The notes beneath the pieces are model-generated. The model had not been told where the DNA came from. It saw nothing but the letters and a program-made list of their open reading frames with translations, and did no database searches. From contig JAGTUZ010000188.1 of the NCBI GenBank assembly GCA_018224415.1, forward strand, positions 1-8,968: a stretch of DNA of 8,968 bases, written 5' to 3'. Each line of letters opens with the position of its first letter. Position 1 is the stretch's first letter. This DNA comes from Bacteroidota bacterium (GTDB lineage: Bacteria; Bacteroidota; Ignavibacteria; SZUA-365). Of the stretch, positions 1-6,279 are shown piece after piece. Made by a program: the position numbers and the translations under genes.

Positions 1-56
1 AACAAGTCAGCCGCCGGGTGTCGGAAAGTTATCGTTGCGGAGTGTATCTTGCCGTC

Positions 57-1514
57 ATGTCCGATGGCCGACACACTCACCGAAATTTCGTTCCACCTCG
101 CTTCCGGGCGCCGGCGGTCGCCCTCCACGACGTCGCACTGCGGCTGCACGCCCTGACGGTGGCACGCGCCGCTGCATGCGCCGCTGCACGCGCCATGTCA
201 CTCACCGTGGCGCTCGCCGTGGCGCTCGCTGCGCTGCTGGTCGCACCTGCGGCGCTGCACGCACAGGGACGCTCCACTCTCGTTGTCGAAGGGGCGGATC
301 GCCTCGAGGGCCGCGTGGTCGGAGACATGAATTTCCGTGAACTGGTGGGCAATGTGCGCCTGCGCCAGGACAACGTGCTCATCCGCTGCGACCGCGCCAC
401 ACAGAACCTCACACGCAACAGCGCGCAACTCAGCGGCAACGTTGTGATCACGCAGGACACGCTGACGATGCGCACGGAAAGCGGAACGTACGACGGGGAC
501 ACCCGCACGGCTTCGTCGAACCGCGGCATCTACATCAACGACGGCCATGTCGTTCTGCGCGCGCGCACCGGGAGTTACCGCGCCGAAACGAAAGTCGCCG
601 ACTTCCGCACGGAGGTCACGGTCGAAGACACCGCCGCCGTCATCACCTCCAGCCGCCTGCATTATCAACGCGACAGCGCGCTCATCGTGGCATGGGACGA
701 CGTGCGCATCCGTTTCAAGAACGAGAACGCGGTAATCACCGCCGACAGCGTCAGACACTATTCGGATCTGAAACACAGCTACTTTTACAACGATCCGCGG
801 CTCTGGCAGGTCGACACGACACGTCACATGCTCGACGACGCCGAGGACGACTCGCTGTCCTTCGACACCCTGAGCATCGCGGCACAGCGCATGACCGCGT
901 TTCGCGACAGCAGCAACCGCTTCCTGAACAAAGGCAACGTGCGCATCGTGCGCAGCGCGCTCGCAGCGCTCTGTGACGACGCGGCATTCCTGCGTGCCGA
1001 CAGCCTGATGATTCTCCGCGGCGCGCCCGTGCTGTGGTATGACGAGAACCAGATCACCGGTGACTCCATCGCCGCGCGGGTTGTCGCAGGCGAACTGCGC
1101 GCGCTCGACGTGACGGGGAACGCGTTCAGCATATCGCGCAGCAAGCCAAGCGAACAGGACTCGCTGTATCCGCCGGGACGCTTCGACCAGACAAAAGGCA
1201 AGCGCATTCACATGCGTTTCGAAGACAAGAAACCCACGCGCATCCGCGTGGAGGAAACGGCGATCAGCCTGTATTATGTGTATGACGAGCGCGCGCTCAA
1301 CGGTGTGCGGCGGGAGAGCAGCGACCTGATCATCATCGATTTCGAAGACGGCAAGGTGCAGACGATCCGCAGCATGAATGGTGTCGAAGGCATCTACTAT
1401 CCGGAGAAATACGTGACGGGAGAGGAAGCCAGCTACAATCTCGATGGCTTCCTCTGGCGGGATGACCGGCCGACGATGCCGCCCTATCCTGCCGCGCTTC
1501 CCTCCGTCGACTGA
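57..1514 (+). CDS. OstA/LptA-like LPS transport protein, periplasmic
   Basis: Likely a periplasmic protein of the OstA/LptA family, which forms a beta-jellyroll bridge carrying lipopolysaccharide to the outer membrane. After an alanine/leucine-rich signal segment (about residues 47-69 from this start, ending ALHA before QG), the protein shows the repeated short beta-strand pattern of the family, with units such as GNVRLRQDNVLIRCD, LSGNVVITQDTLTMRTESG and WDDVRIRFKNENAVITADSV. It is longer than LptA proper (about 180 residues). Its C-terminus, with GVEGIYYPEKY and YNLDGFLWRDDRP, resembles the long OstA-like proteins of Bacteroidota relatives. The start is uncertain: GTG 18, ATG 57, GTG 159 and ATG 195 are all in frame and none has a well-spaced ribosome binding site. 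ATG 195 starts directly at the hydrophobic segment but has no positive n-region, while GTG 159 would add one. The frame is open to the window's left edge. The family call is firm; the exact partner (LptC, LptD) is inferred. Confidence 0.82.
   Translation: MSDGRHTHRNFVPPRFRAPAVALHDVALRLHALTVARAAACAAARAMSLTVALAVALAALLVAPAALHAQGRSTLVVEGADRLEGRVVGDMNFRELVGNVRLRQDNVLIRCDRATQNLTRNSAQLSGNVVITQDTLTMRTESGTYDGDTRTASSNRGIYINDGHVVLRARTGSYRAETKVADFRTEVTVEDTAAVITSSRLHYQRDSALIVAWDDVRIRFKNENAVITADSVRHYSDLKHSYFYNDPRLWQVDTTRHMLDDAEDDSLSFDTLSIAAQRMTAFRDSSNRFLNKGNVRIVRSALAALCDDAAFLRADSLMILRGAPVLWYDENQITGDSIAARVVAGELRALDVTGNAFSISRSKPSEQDSLYPPGRFDQTKGKRIHMRFEDKKPTRIRVEETAISLYYVYDERALNGVRRESSDLIIIDFEDGKVQTIRSMNGVEGIYYPEKYVTGEEASYNLDGFLWRDDRPTMPPYPAALPSVD
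165..229 (+). repeat. Two 12-bp tandem duplications in the signal-peptide coding region
   Basis: Two adjacent direct duplications are visible. The first has two copies of YGCGCCGCTGCA at 165-176 and 177-188 (one C/T difference), followed by a partial third copy. The second has two identical copies of CGTGGCGCTCGC at 206-217 and 218-229. The unit length is a multiple of three, so the reading frame is kept, and the second pair encodes a repeated Val-Ala-Leu-Ala in the hydrophobic core of the signal peptide. Confidence 0.85.
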
Positions 1515-1590
1515 AACAATACCCCCGCACCCCCGTAAAGTTGAGCACATTCGACACCGCCCCGGGTTTCATCCCGGATCCAAAAGCCTC

Positions 1591-1599
1591 AAGGAGGTG
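1591..1599 (+). promoter_or_regulatory. Near-perfect Shine-Dalgarno site of the PspC-domain gene
   Basis: AAGGAGGTG is complementary over nine bases to the usual 3' end of 16S rRNA and lies 5 nt before the ATG at 1605. It fixes this start and suggests strong initiation. A short inverted repeat (CCGGG at 1562-1566, CCCGG at 1573-1577) lies just upstream of it. Confidence 0.85.
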
Positions 1600-1604
1600 C
1601 AATC

Positions 1605-2093
1605 ATGGAAAAACGACTCTACCGCAACAGCAAAGGCAAGATGATCGCTGGCGTCTGCAGCGGCCTCGCTGACTACTTCGCCATCGATCCTGTGCTTGTC
1701 CGCCTCGTCTTTGTCATCCTCGCCCTTCATTCCGGCATCGGCATTCTCGCCTATATCATCCTCTGGATCGTCGCTCCGATGCGACCCGCATTCATGCCCG
1801 CGACAACTGCCGACGGCGCGCCCGGTGAATTCGCCTTCGAACAAGGCGGAGAGGACAACGATGAATACGCTCCGACACAGACGCCTTCAACTCCCGCACG
1901 GGAGGGTGGCCGCGGCTCCTTCACCGGCGGCATTGTGCTCATCATCATTGGAGCGCTGTTCCTGCTCGACAATTTCATTCCGCATTTCGGCCTCGACGAC
2001 TTCTGGCCCGTGCTCCTGATCGCCATCGGCGTCGGCATGCTCTGGAATTCCTGGCCCCGCCACGCCAACAGCACCACGGAGGTGGAATCATGA
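1605..2093 (+). CDS. PspC-domain membrane protein
   Basis: A 162-residue inner-membrane protein. Residues 2-58 form a PspC domain (KRLYRNSKGKMIAGVCSGLA, then DPVLVRLVFVILAL and a helix ending LWIVAP). In the family, PspC proteins sense or signal membrane stress and regulate phage-shock-type responses. A linker of about 45 residues, acidic and proline/threonine-rich, follows. The second membrane part (about 107-147, GGIVLIIIGALFLLDNF and DDFWPVLLIAIGVGMLW) is the LiaI/LiaF-type helical hairpin (DUF5668-like), also found at the N-terminus of the next protein. The stop overlaps the next start by 4 nt (ATGA), so the two genes are translationally coupled and their products probably work together. 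No cognate two-component system or sigma factor is in the window, so the regulated pathway is unknown. Confidence 0.88.
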   Translation: MEKRLYRNSKGKMIAGVCSGLADYFAIDPVLVRLVFVILALHSGIGILAYIILWIVAPMRPAFMPATTADGAPGEFAFEQGGEDNDEYAPTQTPSTPAREGGRGSFTGGIVLIIIGALFLLDNFIPHFGLDDFWPVLLIAIGVGMLWNSWPRHANSTTEVES

Positions 2094-3064
2094 AATCAGG
2101 TCGCGTCTTCTGGGGAACACTGTTCGTCATCATCGGTCTGCTGGGCCTGCTCAACAACTTCTTCGACTTCATCGTCCACTGGGACACTCTCTGGAAACTC
2201 TGGCCGCTGCTGCTTGTGCTTCTCGGCGTCAGCGCCTTTCTCAAGGATTCGAAATCCAAGTGGATTGTCATCGGCGGCGTCGGACTGCTCGCCGGCGTCG
2301 TGCTCTTTGCCTCGGTGCAGCGCGGCTGCAGCGGAGTGGAACGCATCGTCGGAAACTTCGACGATCACGACAGCGCGTACACCGAACAGGAACTCTTCCA
2401 CCCGTACGACAGCACTGTGGCGGCTGCACGCTTTATCTTCGAAGGCGGAGCCGGACACTTCGAAATCGGCGAAGCCACCGACCGCTTCGTCTGGACAAGC
2501 GTGCGCAGCAGCGTCTCGGACTACCGCCTCGATCACGATCCTGCGGCAGGGATGCCGGAGTTCCGCCTCGCCATGAATGACGAATCGGTCTCCTGGCACG
2601 GCAGCAAGATGCGCAACCACGTCATCATCCGTCTGCATCCCGATCCGCTGTGGGATCTCGACATCGACGCCGGTGCGGCAAAAATCGATTTCGACCTGAG
2701 CGCCTATCGCGTGCGGCGACTCGACCTCGATGCCGGCGCCGCCTCCATTGAAGTGCGACTGGGCAGCAGGGCCGACAGCTGCGTCGTGCGCGTGGAAACC
2801 GGCGCGTCGAGCGTCCGTCTTTCCGTCCCCACCGACGTTGCCTGCGAACTCCGCACCGAGTCGGCCCTCTCATCCAAGCACATCCACGGCTTCGTGAGTC
2901 TTGGAGACGGCCTCTACCGCAGCGAGAACTTTGAAAAGACGGACAAACGCATCCTCATTTCCGTCGAGTCCGGTCTCTCGAGCATCACCGTCGACCGCTA
3001 CGAACCCAACGGCAGCGCACCCGACGGCAGCACAAACGCCGACACCACGTCGGACAAATGGTAA
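2090..3064 (+). CDS. LiaF-like membrane protein with C-terminal toastrack beta domain
   Basis: A 324-residue protein. The N-terminus has three hydrophobic segments (about 7-23, 34-50, 58-75), the first two matching the LiaI/LiaF-type hairpin (FWGTLFVIIGLLGLLNNFF, LWPLLLVLLGVSAFL). The rest is predicted to be soluble and beta-rich, with a repeated pattern DAGAAKID, DAGAASIEV, ETGASSVRL, ESALSS and ESGLSSITV between about 192 and 302. This resembles the stacked-strand 'toastrack'/LiaF C-terminal domain of envelope-stress proteins. In Firmicutes LiaF restrains the LiaRS system; here that role is only an analogy. Start ATG 2090 overlaps the upstream stop and is preceded by GGAGGTGG at 2078-2085. 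Residues 303-324 form a low-complexity polar tail. The stop is TAA, followed 24 nt later by a terminator. Domain assignment is good; function is inferred. Confidence 0.82.
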   Translation: MKSGRVFWGTLFVIIGLLGLLNNFFDFIVHWDTLWKLWPLLLVLLGVSAFLKDSKSKWIVIGGVGLLAGVVLFASVQRGCSGVERIVGNFDDHDSAYTEQELFHPYDSTVAAARFIFEGGAGHFEIGEATDRFVWTSVRSSVSDYRLDHDPAAGMPEFRLAMNDESVSWHGSKMRNHVIIRLHPDPLWDLDIDAGAAKIDFDLSAYRVRRLDLDAGAASIEVRLGSRADSCVVRVETGASSVRLSVPTDVACELRTESALSSKHIHGFVSLGDGLYRSENFEKTDKRILISVESGLSSITVDRYEPNGSAPDGSTNADTTSDKW

Positions 3065-3088
3065 GACACCGCATTTTTCCCTGGATGG

Positions 3089-3126
3089 AAAAACCCCGTC
3101 CGCCTGAGGCGTACGGGGTTTTTTTT
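3089..3126 (+). terminator. Rho-independent terminator, probably bidirectional
   Basis: ACCCCGT (3093-3099) pairs with ACGGGGT (3113-3119). An inner CGCC/GGCG stem closes a TGA loop, and eight T follow on the plus strand (3119-3126). Five A precede the left arm (3089-3093), giving a T-run on the minus strand too, so the site can end both the LiaF-like transcript and the convergent small-ORF transcript. Confidence 0.92.
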
Positions 3127-3159
3127 ATTCATCGATGTCTGAGGGAGACGTCCCGGTGA

Positions 3160-3276
3160 TCAGCCGTGGTCGAAACTGTCACCGCCGGATTTCATGATCT
3201 TGTACAGGCAGAACGCGAGCAGCCCGATGGCCATTCCCCAGCCCAGGGTCATGAAAATGATTCCACTGGTTTCCAA
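3160..3276 (-). CDS. Small single-helix membrane protein (38 residues), unrecognised
   Basis: A short minus-strand ORF starting at TTG 3276. The protein reads METSGIIFM (the TTG-initiated version begins with Met then ETSGIIFM), followed by TLGWGMAIGLLAFCLYKIM and a polar tail ending DSFDHG. It is a single membrane helix of about 20 residues followed by K-x-x-K and an acidic tail. TTG is preferred because AGGAG lies 5 nt upstream; ATG 3252, eight codons inside, has no such site. A promoter-like element and an inverted repeat lie directly upstream. The look (short N-terminus with a T-x-x-I-I motif, one helix, basic end) recalls small subunits of sodium-coupled NSS amino-acid importers (MetS type). 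That likeness is weak and no transporter gene is nearby. It follows ridA on the same strand but probably has its own transcript. Confidence 0.62.
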   Translation of the reverse strand: METSGIIFMTLGWGMAIGLLAFCLYKIMKSGGDSFDHG

Positions 3277-3295
3277 ACGCGCTCCTGCCTGTCCG

Positions 3296-3312
3296 TTTGT
3301 GATGTACACAAA
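3296..3312. promoter_or_regulatory. Operator-like inverted repeat at the small-ORF transcription start
   Basis: TTTGTG (3296-3301) and CACAAA (3307-3312) are perfect inverted 6-bp arms around ATGTA. The repeat sits immediately downstream of the -10 element on the minus strand, where a bound repressor would block initiation. The TGTG/CACA arms resemble Crp/Fnr-type half sites, but the spacer is one base short of the usual TGTGA-N6-TCACA layout. A weaker pair GTTGT/ACAAC lies at 3325-3342 across the -35 region. Function is inferred from position. Confidence 0.42.
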
Positions 3313-3341
3313 AGTATACGATGTGTTGTTACCAGATACAA
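3313..3341 (-). promoter_or_regulatory. Promoter of the small membrane ORF
   Basis: On the minus strand, TTGTAT (3341-3336) and TATACT (3318-3313) are separated by exactly 17 nt, as in sigma-70-type promoters; the -10 matches 5 of 6 and the -35 matches 3 of 6. The same -10 region contains TACTTTTG, matching the Bacteroidota TAnnTTTG element. The predicted start is near 3305, about 30 nt before the TTG. Confidence 0.5.
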
Positions 3342-3365
3342 CCGCGTGCGTCGTGACGCCGTGGA

Positions 3366-3755
3366 TCAGTGCTTGACGGCAATGCAGCTGATCTCGACGA
3401 GGCCGTCCTTGGGCAGACGCGCCACCTCGATCGCCGCGCGACTGGGGGGATTGCTGCTGAAATGCCGGGCATAGACTTCGTTCATTGCGGCAAAGTCGTT
3501 CATGTCCTTGAGAAACACCGTACAGGCGGTGACGTCGTCGAGTCCCGCTCCGGCCGCTTCGAGAACGGCGGCGAGGTTCTGCAGCGCCTGTTCGGTCTGT
3601 CCTGCGACCCCACCGTCAACGAACTGCATGTTCTCGGGATCGAAGCCGAGTTGACCGGAAACAAACACCATGTTTCCGGCGGTGTTGGCCTGGCTGTAGG
3701 GACCGATGGCTTTCGGCGCCTTGTCGGTGTGCACGATTTCGCGATGATGGCTCAT
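3366..3755 (-). CDS. ridA: RidA family 2-iminobutanoate/2-iminopropanoate deaminase
   Basis: A 129-residue protein of the RidA/YjgF/UK114 family, cytosolic trimers that hydrolyse reactive enamines and imines (for example 2-aminoacrylate released by PLP enzymes) to keto acids and ammonia. The full family signature is visible: IGPYSQA (residues 18-23, active-site Tyr20), VFVSGQLGFDP, TEQALQNLAAVLEAAG, VFLKDMNDFAAMNEVY, and PPSRAAIEVARLPKDGLVEI with the carboxylate-binding Arg106 and catalytic-site Glu121. The length is normal. The Cys two residues after the active-site Arg in E. coli is Ala here, which is common. AAAGGAG lies 6 nt before the ATG. It is 66 nt downstream of kdsC on the same strand with no terminator between, so co-transcription is likely. 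The stop is TGA. Confidence 0.94.
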   Translation of the reverse strand: MSHHREIVHTDKAPKAIGPYSQANTAGNMVFVSGQLGFDPENMQFVDGGVAGQTEQALQNLAAVLEAAGAGLDDVTACTVFLKDMNDFAAMNEVYARHFSSNPPSRAAIEVARLPKDGLVEISCIAVKH

Positions 3756-3821
3756 GGAAGACTCCTTTCGTTGATAAGGGAATGTACTGCGATGTTCCGG
3801 TGTTGCCCGCGTCCCTCGATG

Positions 3822-4355
3822 TCAGTCGATCTGTCTGTCTTCCTGCACGCGCAACAACATGGTCAGGACCTCGCGCACGGCCCCGTATCCGCCCCGGTAG
3901 CGCGAGACGTAATGGGCGGCCATCCGCGCCGAAGGATGCGCGTTCGCCGGTGCGGCAGCGAAGCCCACGCTCTTGAGCACGCTCAGGTCGAGAACGCCGT
4001 CTCCCATGAATGCGATCTCTTCGTCACGCAATCCGTACAGATCGCGGAACTCCCGGTAGGCCTCGGCCTTGTCGAACATGCCATGGTAAACGTCGTGAAT
4101 GCCGACTTCCTTTGCGCGGGACAGCACGATAACTGATGCATGGGTGGTGAGAATGCCGAATCGCACGCCGACGCGCTGCGCGGCGCGGATGCTCTCCGCG
4201 TCCATCATGGTGATGACACGGTTCTCCATCCCGTTCTCGGTGACGGTCACCGACCCGTCGGTGAGCACCCCATCAACATCGAGCAGAAATGCCTTGATGC
4301 GCGAGAGGCGGCGGACGATCTGTGGATTGAGTTCCTTTATAGTCGGGATAGTCAT
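3822..4355 (-). CDS. kdsC: KdsC-like 3-deoxy-D-manno-octulosonate 8-phosphate phosphatase (HAD family)
   Basis: A 177-residue HAD-superfamily phosphatase of the small, capless, tetrameric KdsC type, which removes phosphate from Kdo 8-phosphate after KdsA. Motif I is LLDVDGVLTDG (nucleophile Asp26, acid/base Asp28), motif III is Lys96 in FDK, motif IV is MGDGVLD (Asp119, Asp123), and the C-terminal YRGGYGAVREV is typical of KdsC. Three places differ from the usual family pattern: the KDG/RDG substrate-loop motif is MDA (51-53), the TGR after motif II is TTH (70-72), and GDDxxD in motif IV is GDGxxD. The two Asp residues of the GDxxxD form of motif IV remain, so catalysis is plausible but specificity may have shifted. 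The start overlaps the kdsA stop by 4 nt (ATGA). The kdsA neighbour strongly supports the Kdo role. Confidence 0.85.
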   Translation of the reverse strand: MTIPTIKELNPQIVRRLSRIKAFLLDVDGVLTDGSVTVTENGMENRVITMMDAESIRAAQRVGVRFGILTTHASVIVLSRAKEVGIHDVYHGMFDKAEAYREFRDLYGLRDEEIAFMGDGVLDLSVLKSVGFAAAPANAHPSARMAAHYVSRYRGGYGAVREVLTMLLRVQEDRQID

Positions 4356-5191
4356 GTCTTGTTCTGTTTATTTATGATACTTCGCCGCGCCTGGTCGATG
4401 GCGCGCACTTCGGCCAGGAGGCCGGCGAGATGTTCCAGCGGAAGCTGGCTCCCCGCGTCGCTGAGCGCGCGGGAGGGATCCGGATGGGTTTCGATGAACA
4501 GGGCGTCGATGCCCACGGCGGCGGCGGCGCGCGCGAGCGGTGCGATGTATTGCGGACGTCCGCCCGATACCTCACCCTGGCTGGGTATCTGCACGGCATG
4601 CGTTGCATCCATCACAACCGGATAGCCGAGTTCGCGCATGATGACCAGGCCGCGCATGTCCACCACAAGATTGTGATAGCCGAAACTGCTGCCGCGCTCG
4701 CAGAGCAGAATGTCGCCGTTTCCGGTCGACGCGACTTTCGCGGCCGCGTGTGCCATGTCCTCGGGAGCGAGGAACTGTCCCTTTTTGATATTCACCGCTT
4801 TCCCGCTCTCGCCGGCGGCAACAAGCAGGTCGGTCTGCCGGCAGAGGAAGGCCGGGATCTGCAGCATGTCGACGACGGCCGATGCGGCGGCCACGTCGGA
4901 AAGGTCGTGCACATCGGTGACAAGCGGAAGCCCGAACTCCGACCGCACATCCTCCAGGATGCGCAGGGCCTCGTCGCGGCCGATGCCGGTGAAACCGGAT
5001 AGACTGGTCCGGTTTGCCTTCTTGAACGAGGATTTGAACACGAGCGGCATGCCGAGGCGCCGGGCTTCGCGCGCGACGTGTTCGGCCGTGCGCAGGATCA
5101 TCTCCCGGTCTTCGACCACACAGGGACCCGCAAGCAGGGCGAGTGGTTCGTCGCCGCCGATACGGAGACCTGCGACGGTGGCGGTGTTCAT
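4352..5191 (-). CDS. kdsA: 3-deoxy-8-phosphooctulonate synthase (Kdo-8-phosphate synthase)
   Basis: A 279-residue cytosolic enzyme (EC 2.5.1.55) condensing phosphoenolpyruvate with D-arabinose 5-phosphate to Kdo 8-phosphate, the first committed step to the Kdo of LPS. The whole (beta/alpha)8 signature is present: LLAGPCVVED, FKSSFKKANRTSLSGF, VTDVH, LQIPAFLCRQTDLL, NIKKGQFLAPEDM, CERGSSFGYHNLVVDM, DATHAVQIPS and FIETHPDP. Cys24, His198, Glu234 and Asp245 line up, with near-constant offset, with the four metal ligands of the Aquifex enzyme (Cys11, His185, Glu222, Asp233). This is therefore the metal-dependent class, unlike the E. coli enzyme, which has Asn in place of Cys. The start overlaps the prfA stop (ATGA), with AAGGAAGG just upstream inside prfA, and its own stop overlaps kdsC. 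The tail NKQNKT is AT-rich compared with the gene. Confidence 0.97.
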   Translation of the reverse strand: MNTATVAGLRIGGDEPLALLAGPCVVEDREMILRTAEHVAREARRLGMPLVFKSSFKKANRTSLSGFTGIGRDEALRILEDVRSEFGLPLVTDVHDLSDVAAASAVVDMLQIPAFLCRQTDLLVAAGESGKAVNIKKGQFLAPEDMAHAAAKVASTGNGDILLCERGSSFGYHNLVVDMRGLVIMRELGYPVVMDATHAVQIPSQGEVSGGRPQYIAPLARAAAAVGIDALFIETHPDPSRALSDAGSQLPLEHLAGLLAEVRAIDQARRSIINKQNKT

Positions 5192-6279
5192 GATGGCCTT
5201 CCTTCTATCCCGGCTTCGAGCCGCGCCGTGCGATCGGCGATTTTCAGTTTCTCGAGAATGTCGTCCAGCACGCCGTTGACCACTTCCGTGAGATTGTAAA
5301 GCGTCAGGCCGATACGGTGATCGGTCAGACGGTTCTGGGGAAAGTTATAGGTGCGGATTTTGTCCGACCGGTCACCGCTTCCGATCATCGAGCGACGCGC
5401 GGCGGAAATCTCGGCGTTCTGCTCCTGCAGTTTTTGCTCGTACAGCCGGGCGCGGAGCACCTTGATTGCCTTCTGGCGATTCTTCAGTTGCGAGCGTTCC
5501 TCCTGGCAGGAAACCACGATGCCGGTAGGGATATGCGTGAGCCGTACCGCCGTTTCAACCTTGTTCACGTTCTGTCCGCCCTTTCCGCCGGATCGGAAGA
5601 TGTCCACACGCAGATCGTTGTCGTTGATTTCGACGTCCACGTCCTCCACTTCCGGGAGCACGGCGACGGTGGCGGCGGACGTATGCACGCGACCGCTGGC
5701 CTCGGTGGCCGGCACGCGCTGCACCCGGTGCACGCCGCTTTCGAATTTCATGCTGCCGTAAACATCGTCACCCACAAGGCCGAACGTGATTTCCTTGATT
5801 CCGCCTGCCGACGCCTCGTTGACGGTAATCAGCTCCAGCCGCCAACCCTTGCTTTCCGCGTAGCGGGAGTACATGCGGTAGAGGTCCGCAGCGAACAACG
5901 CAGCTTCCTCGCCGCCGGTCCCCGCGCGGATTTCCACGATGACGTCACGGCTGTCGTTCGGATCTTTTGGGATGAGCAGGATCTTTAATTCCTGTTCGCA
6001 TTCTTCGAGCGATCGCTCCAATCCCTCGACTTCCTCCAATGCGAGCCGACGCAGTTCCTCGTCGTCCTCATGCCGGATGATATCGCGGTGTCCTTCGACG
6101 TCCTGCTTCAGACGCCGATAACGCAGGTACTCCTCGACAATCGGCTCGAGCTGGCTGCGTTCCCTGGCCAGCGTACGAAACAGCGACGGGTCCGCGCCCA
6201 CTTCCGGTCTGCTCAGTTCCAGACCGAGTTCCTCGAAACGCGAAACCGTCAATTCCAGCTTGTCAAACATGTCGCTCAT
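5188..6279 (-). CDS. prfA: Peptide chain release factor 1
   Basis: A class-I release factor of about 363 residues that reads UAA and UAG in the ribosomal A site and triggers peptide release. It carries the RF1-type tripeptide Pro-Ala-Thr (RVPATEASGRVHTS, residues 190-192), which separates it from RF2 (Ser-Pro-Phe). The catalytic GGQ motif is in FRSGGKGGQNVNKVETAVRL (234-236), followed by the basic stretch KNRQKAIKVLRARL. The N-terminal part is a charged helical bundle as in the family. ATG 6279 is preferred because AGG lies 5 nt upstream; GTG 6285 and ATG 6270 (MFDKLE, like many RF1 starts) are alternatives. It is the first gene of the coupled prfA-kdsA-kdsC run. Its own stop is UGA, the codon RF1 does not read. 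HemK/PrmC, its frequent partner gene, is not adjacent. Confidence 0.97.
   Translation of the reverse strand: MSDMFDKLELTVSRFEELGLELSRPEVGADPSLFRTLARERSQLEPIVEEYLRYRRLKQDVEGHRDIIRHEDDEELRRLALEEVEGLERSLEECEQELKILLIPKDPNDSRDVIVEIRAGTGGEEAALFAADLYRMYSRYAESKGWRLELITVNEASAGGIKEITFGLVGDDVYGSMKFESGVHRVQRVPATEASGRVHTSAATVAVLPEVEDVDVEINDNDLRVDIFRSGGKGGQNVNKVETAVRLTHIPTGIVVSCQEERSQLKNRQKAIKVLRARLYEQKLQEQNAEISAARRSMIGSGDRSDKIRTYNFPQNRLTDHRIGLTLYNLTEVVNGVLDDILEKLKIADRTARLEAGIEGRPS

Noticed and set aside
35..340. Plus-strand overlapping frame, considered as the end of an upstream lptC-like gene
   Set aside because: The translation is Arg-rich and matches nothing of LptC; the other alternative frame, ending at 156, likewise shows no family features.
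198..1550. Long minus-strand reading frame (450 codons) opposite the OstA-like gene
   Set aside because: It lies antisense to a protein with a clear family pattern, its translation looks like composition-driven sequence without recognisable motifs, and GC-rich coding DNA commonly leaves the opposite strand open.
1562..1577. Hairpin CCGGG-TTTCAT-CCCGG between the OstA-like and pspC genes, as a terminator
   Set aside because: The stem is 5 bp and no T-run follows; it is also immediately upstream of a Shine-Dalgarno site, so a terminator role is unlikely.
5317..5988. Plus-strand frame opposite prfA, and similar frames at 3369-4136 and 4430-5002
   Set aside because: All lie opposite confidently identified conserved genes (prfA, ridA/kdsC, kdsA).
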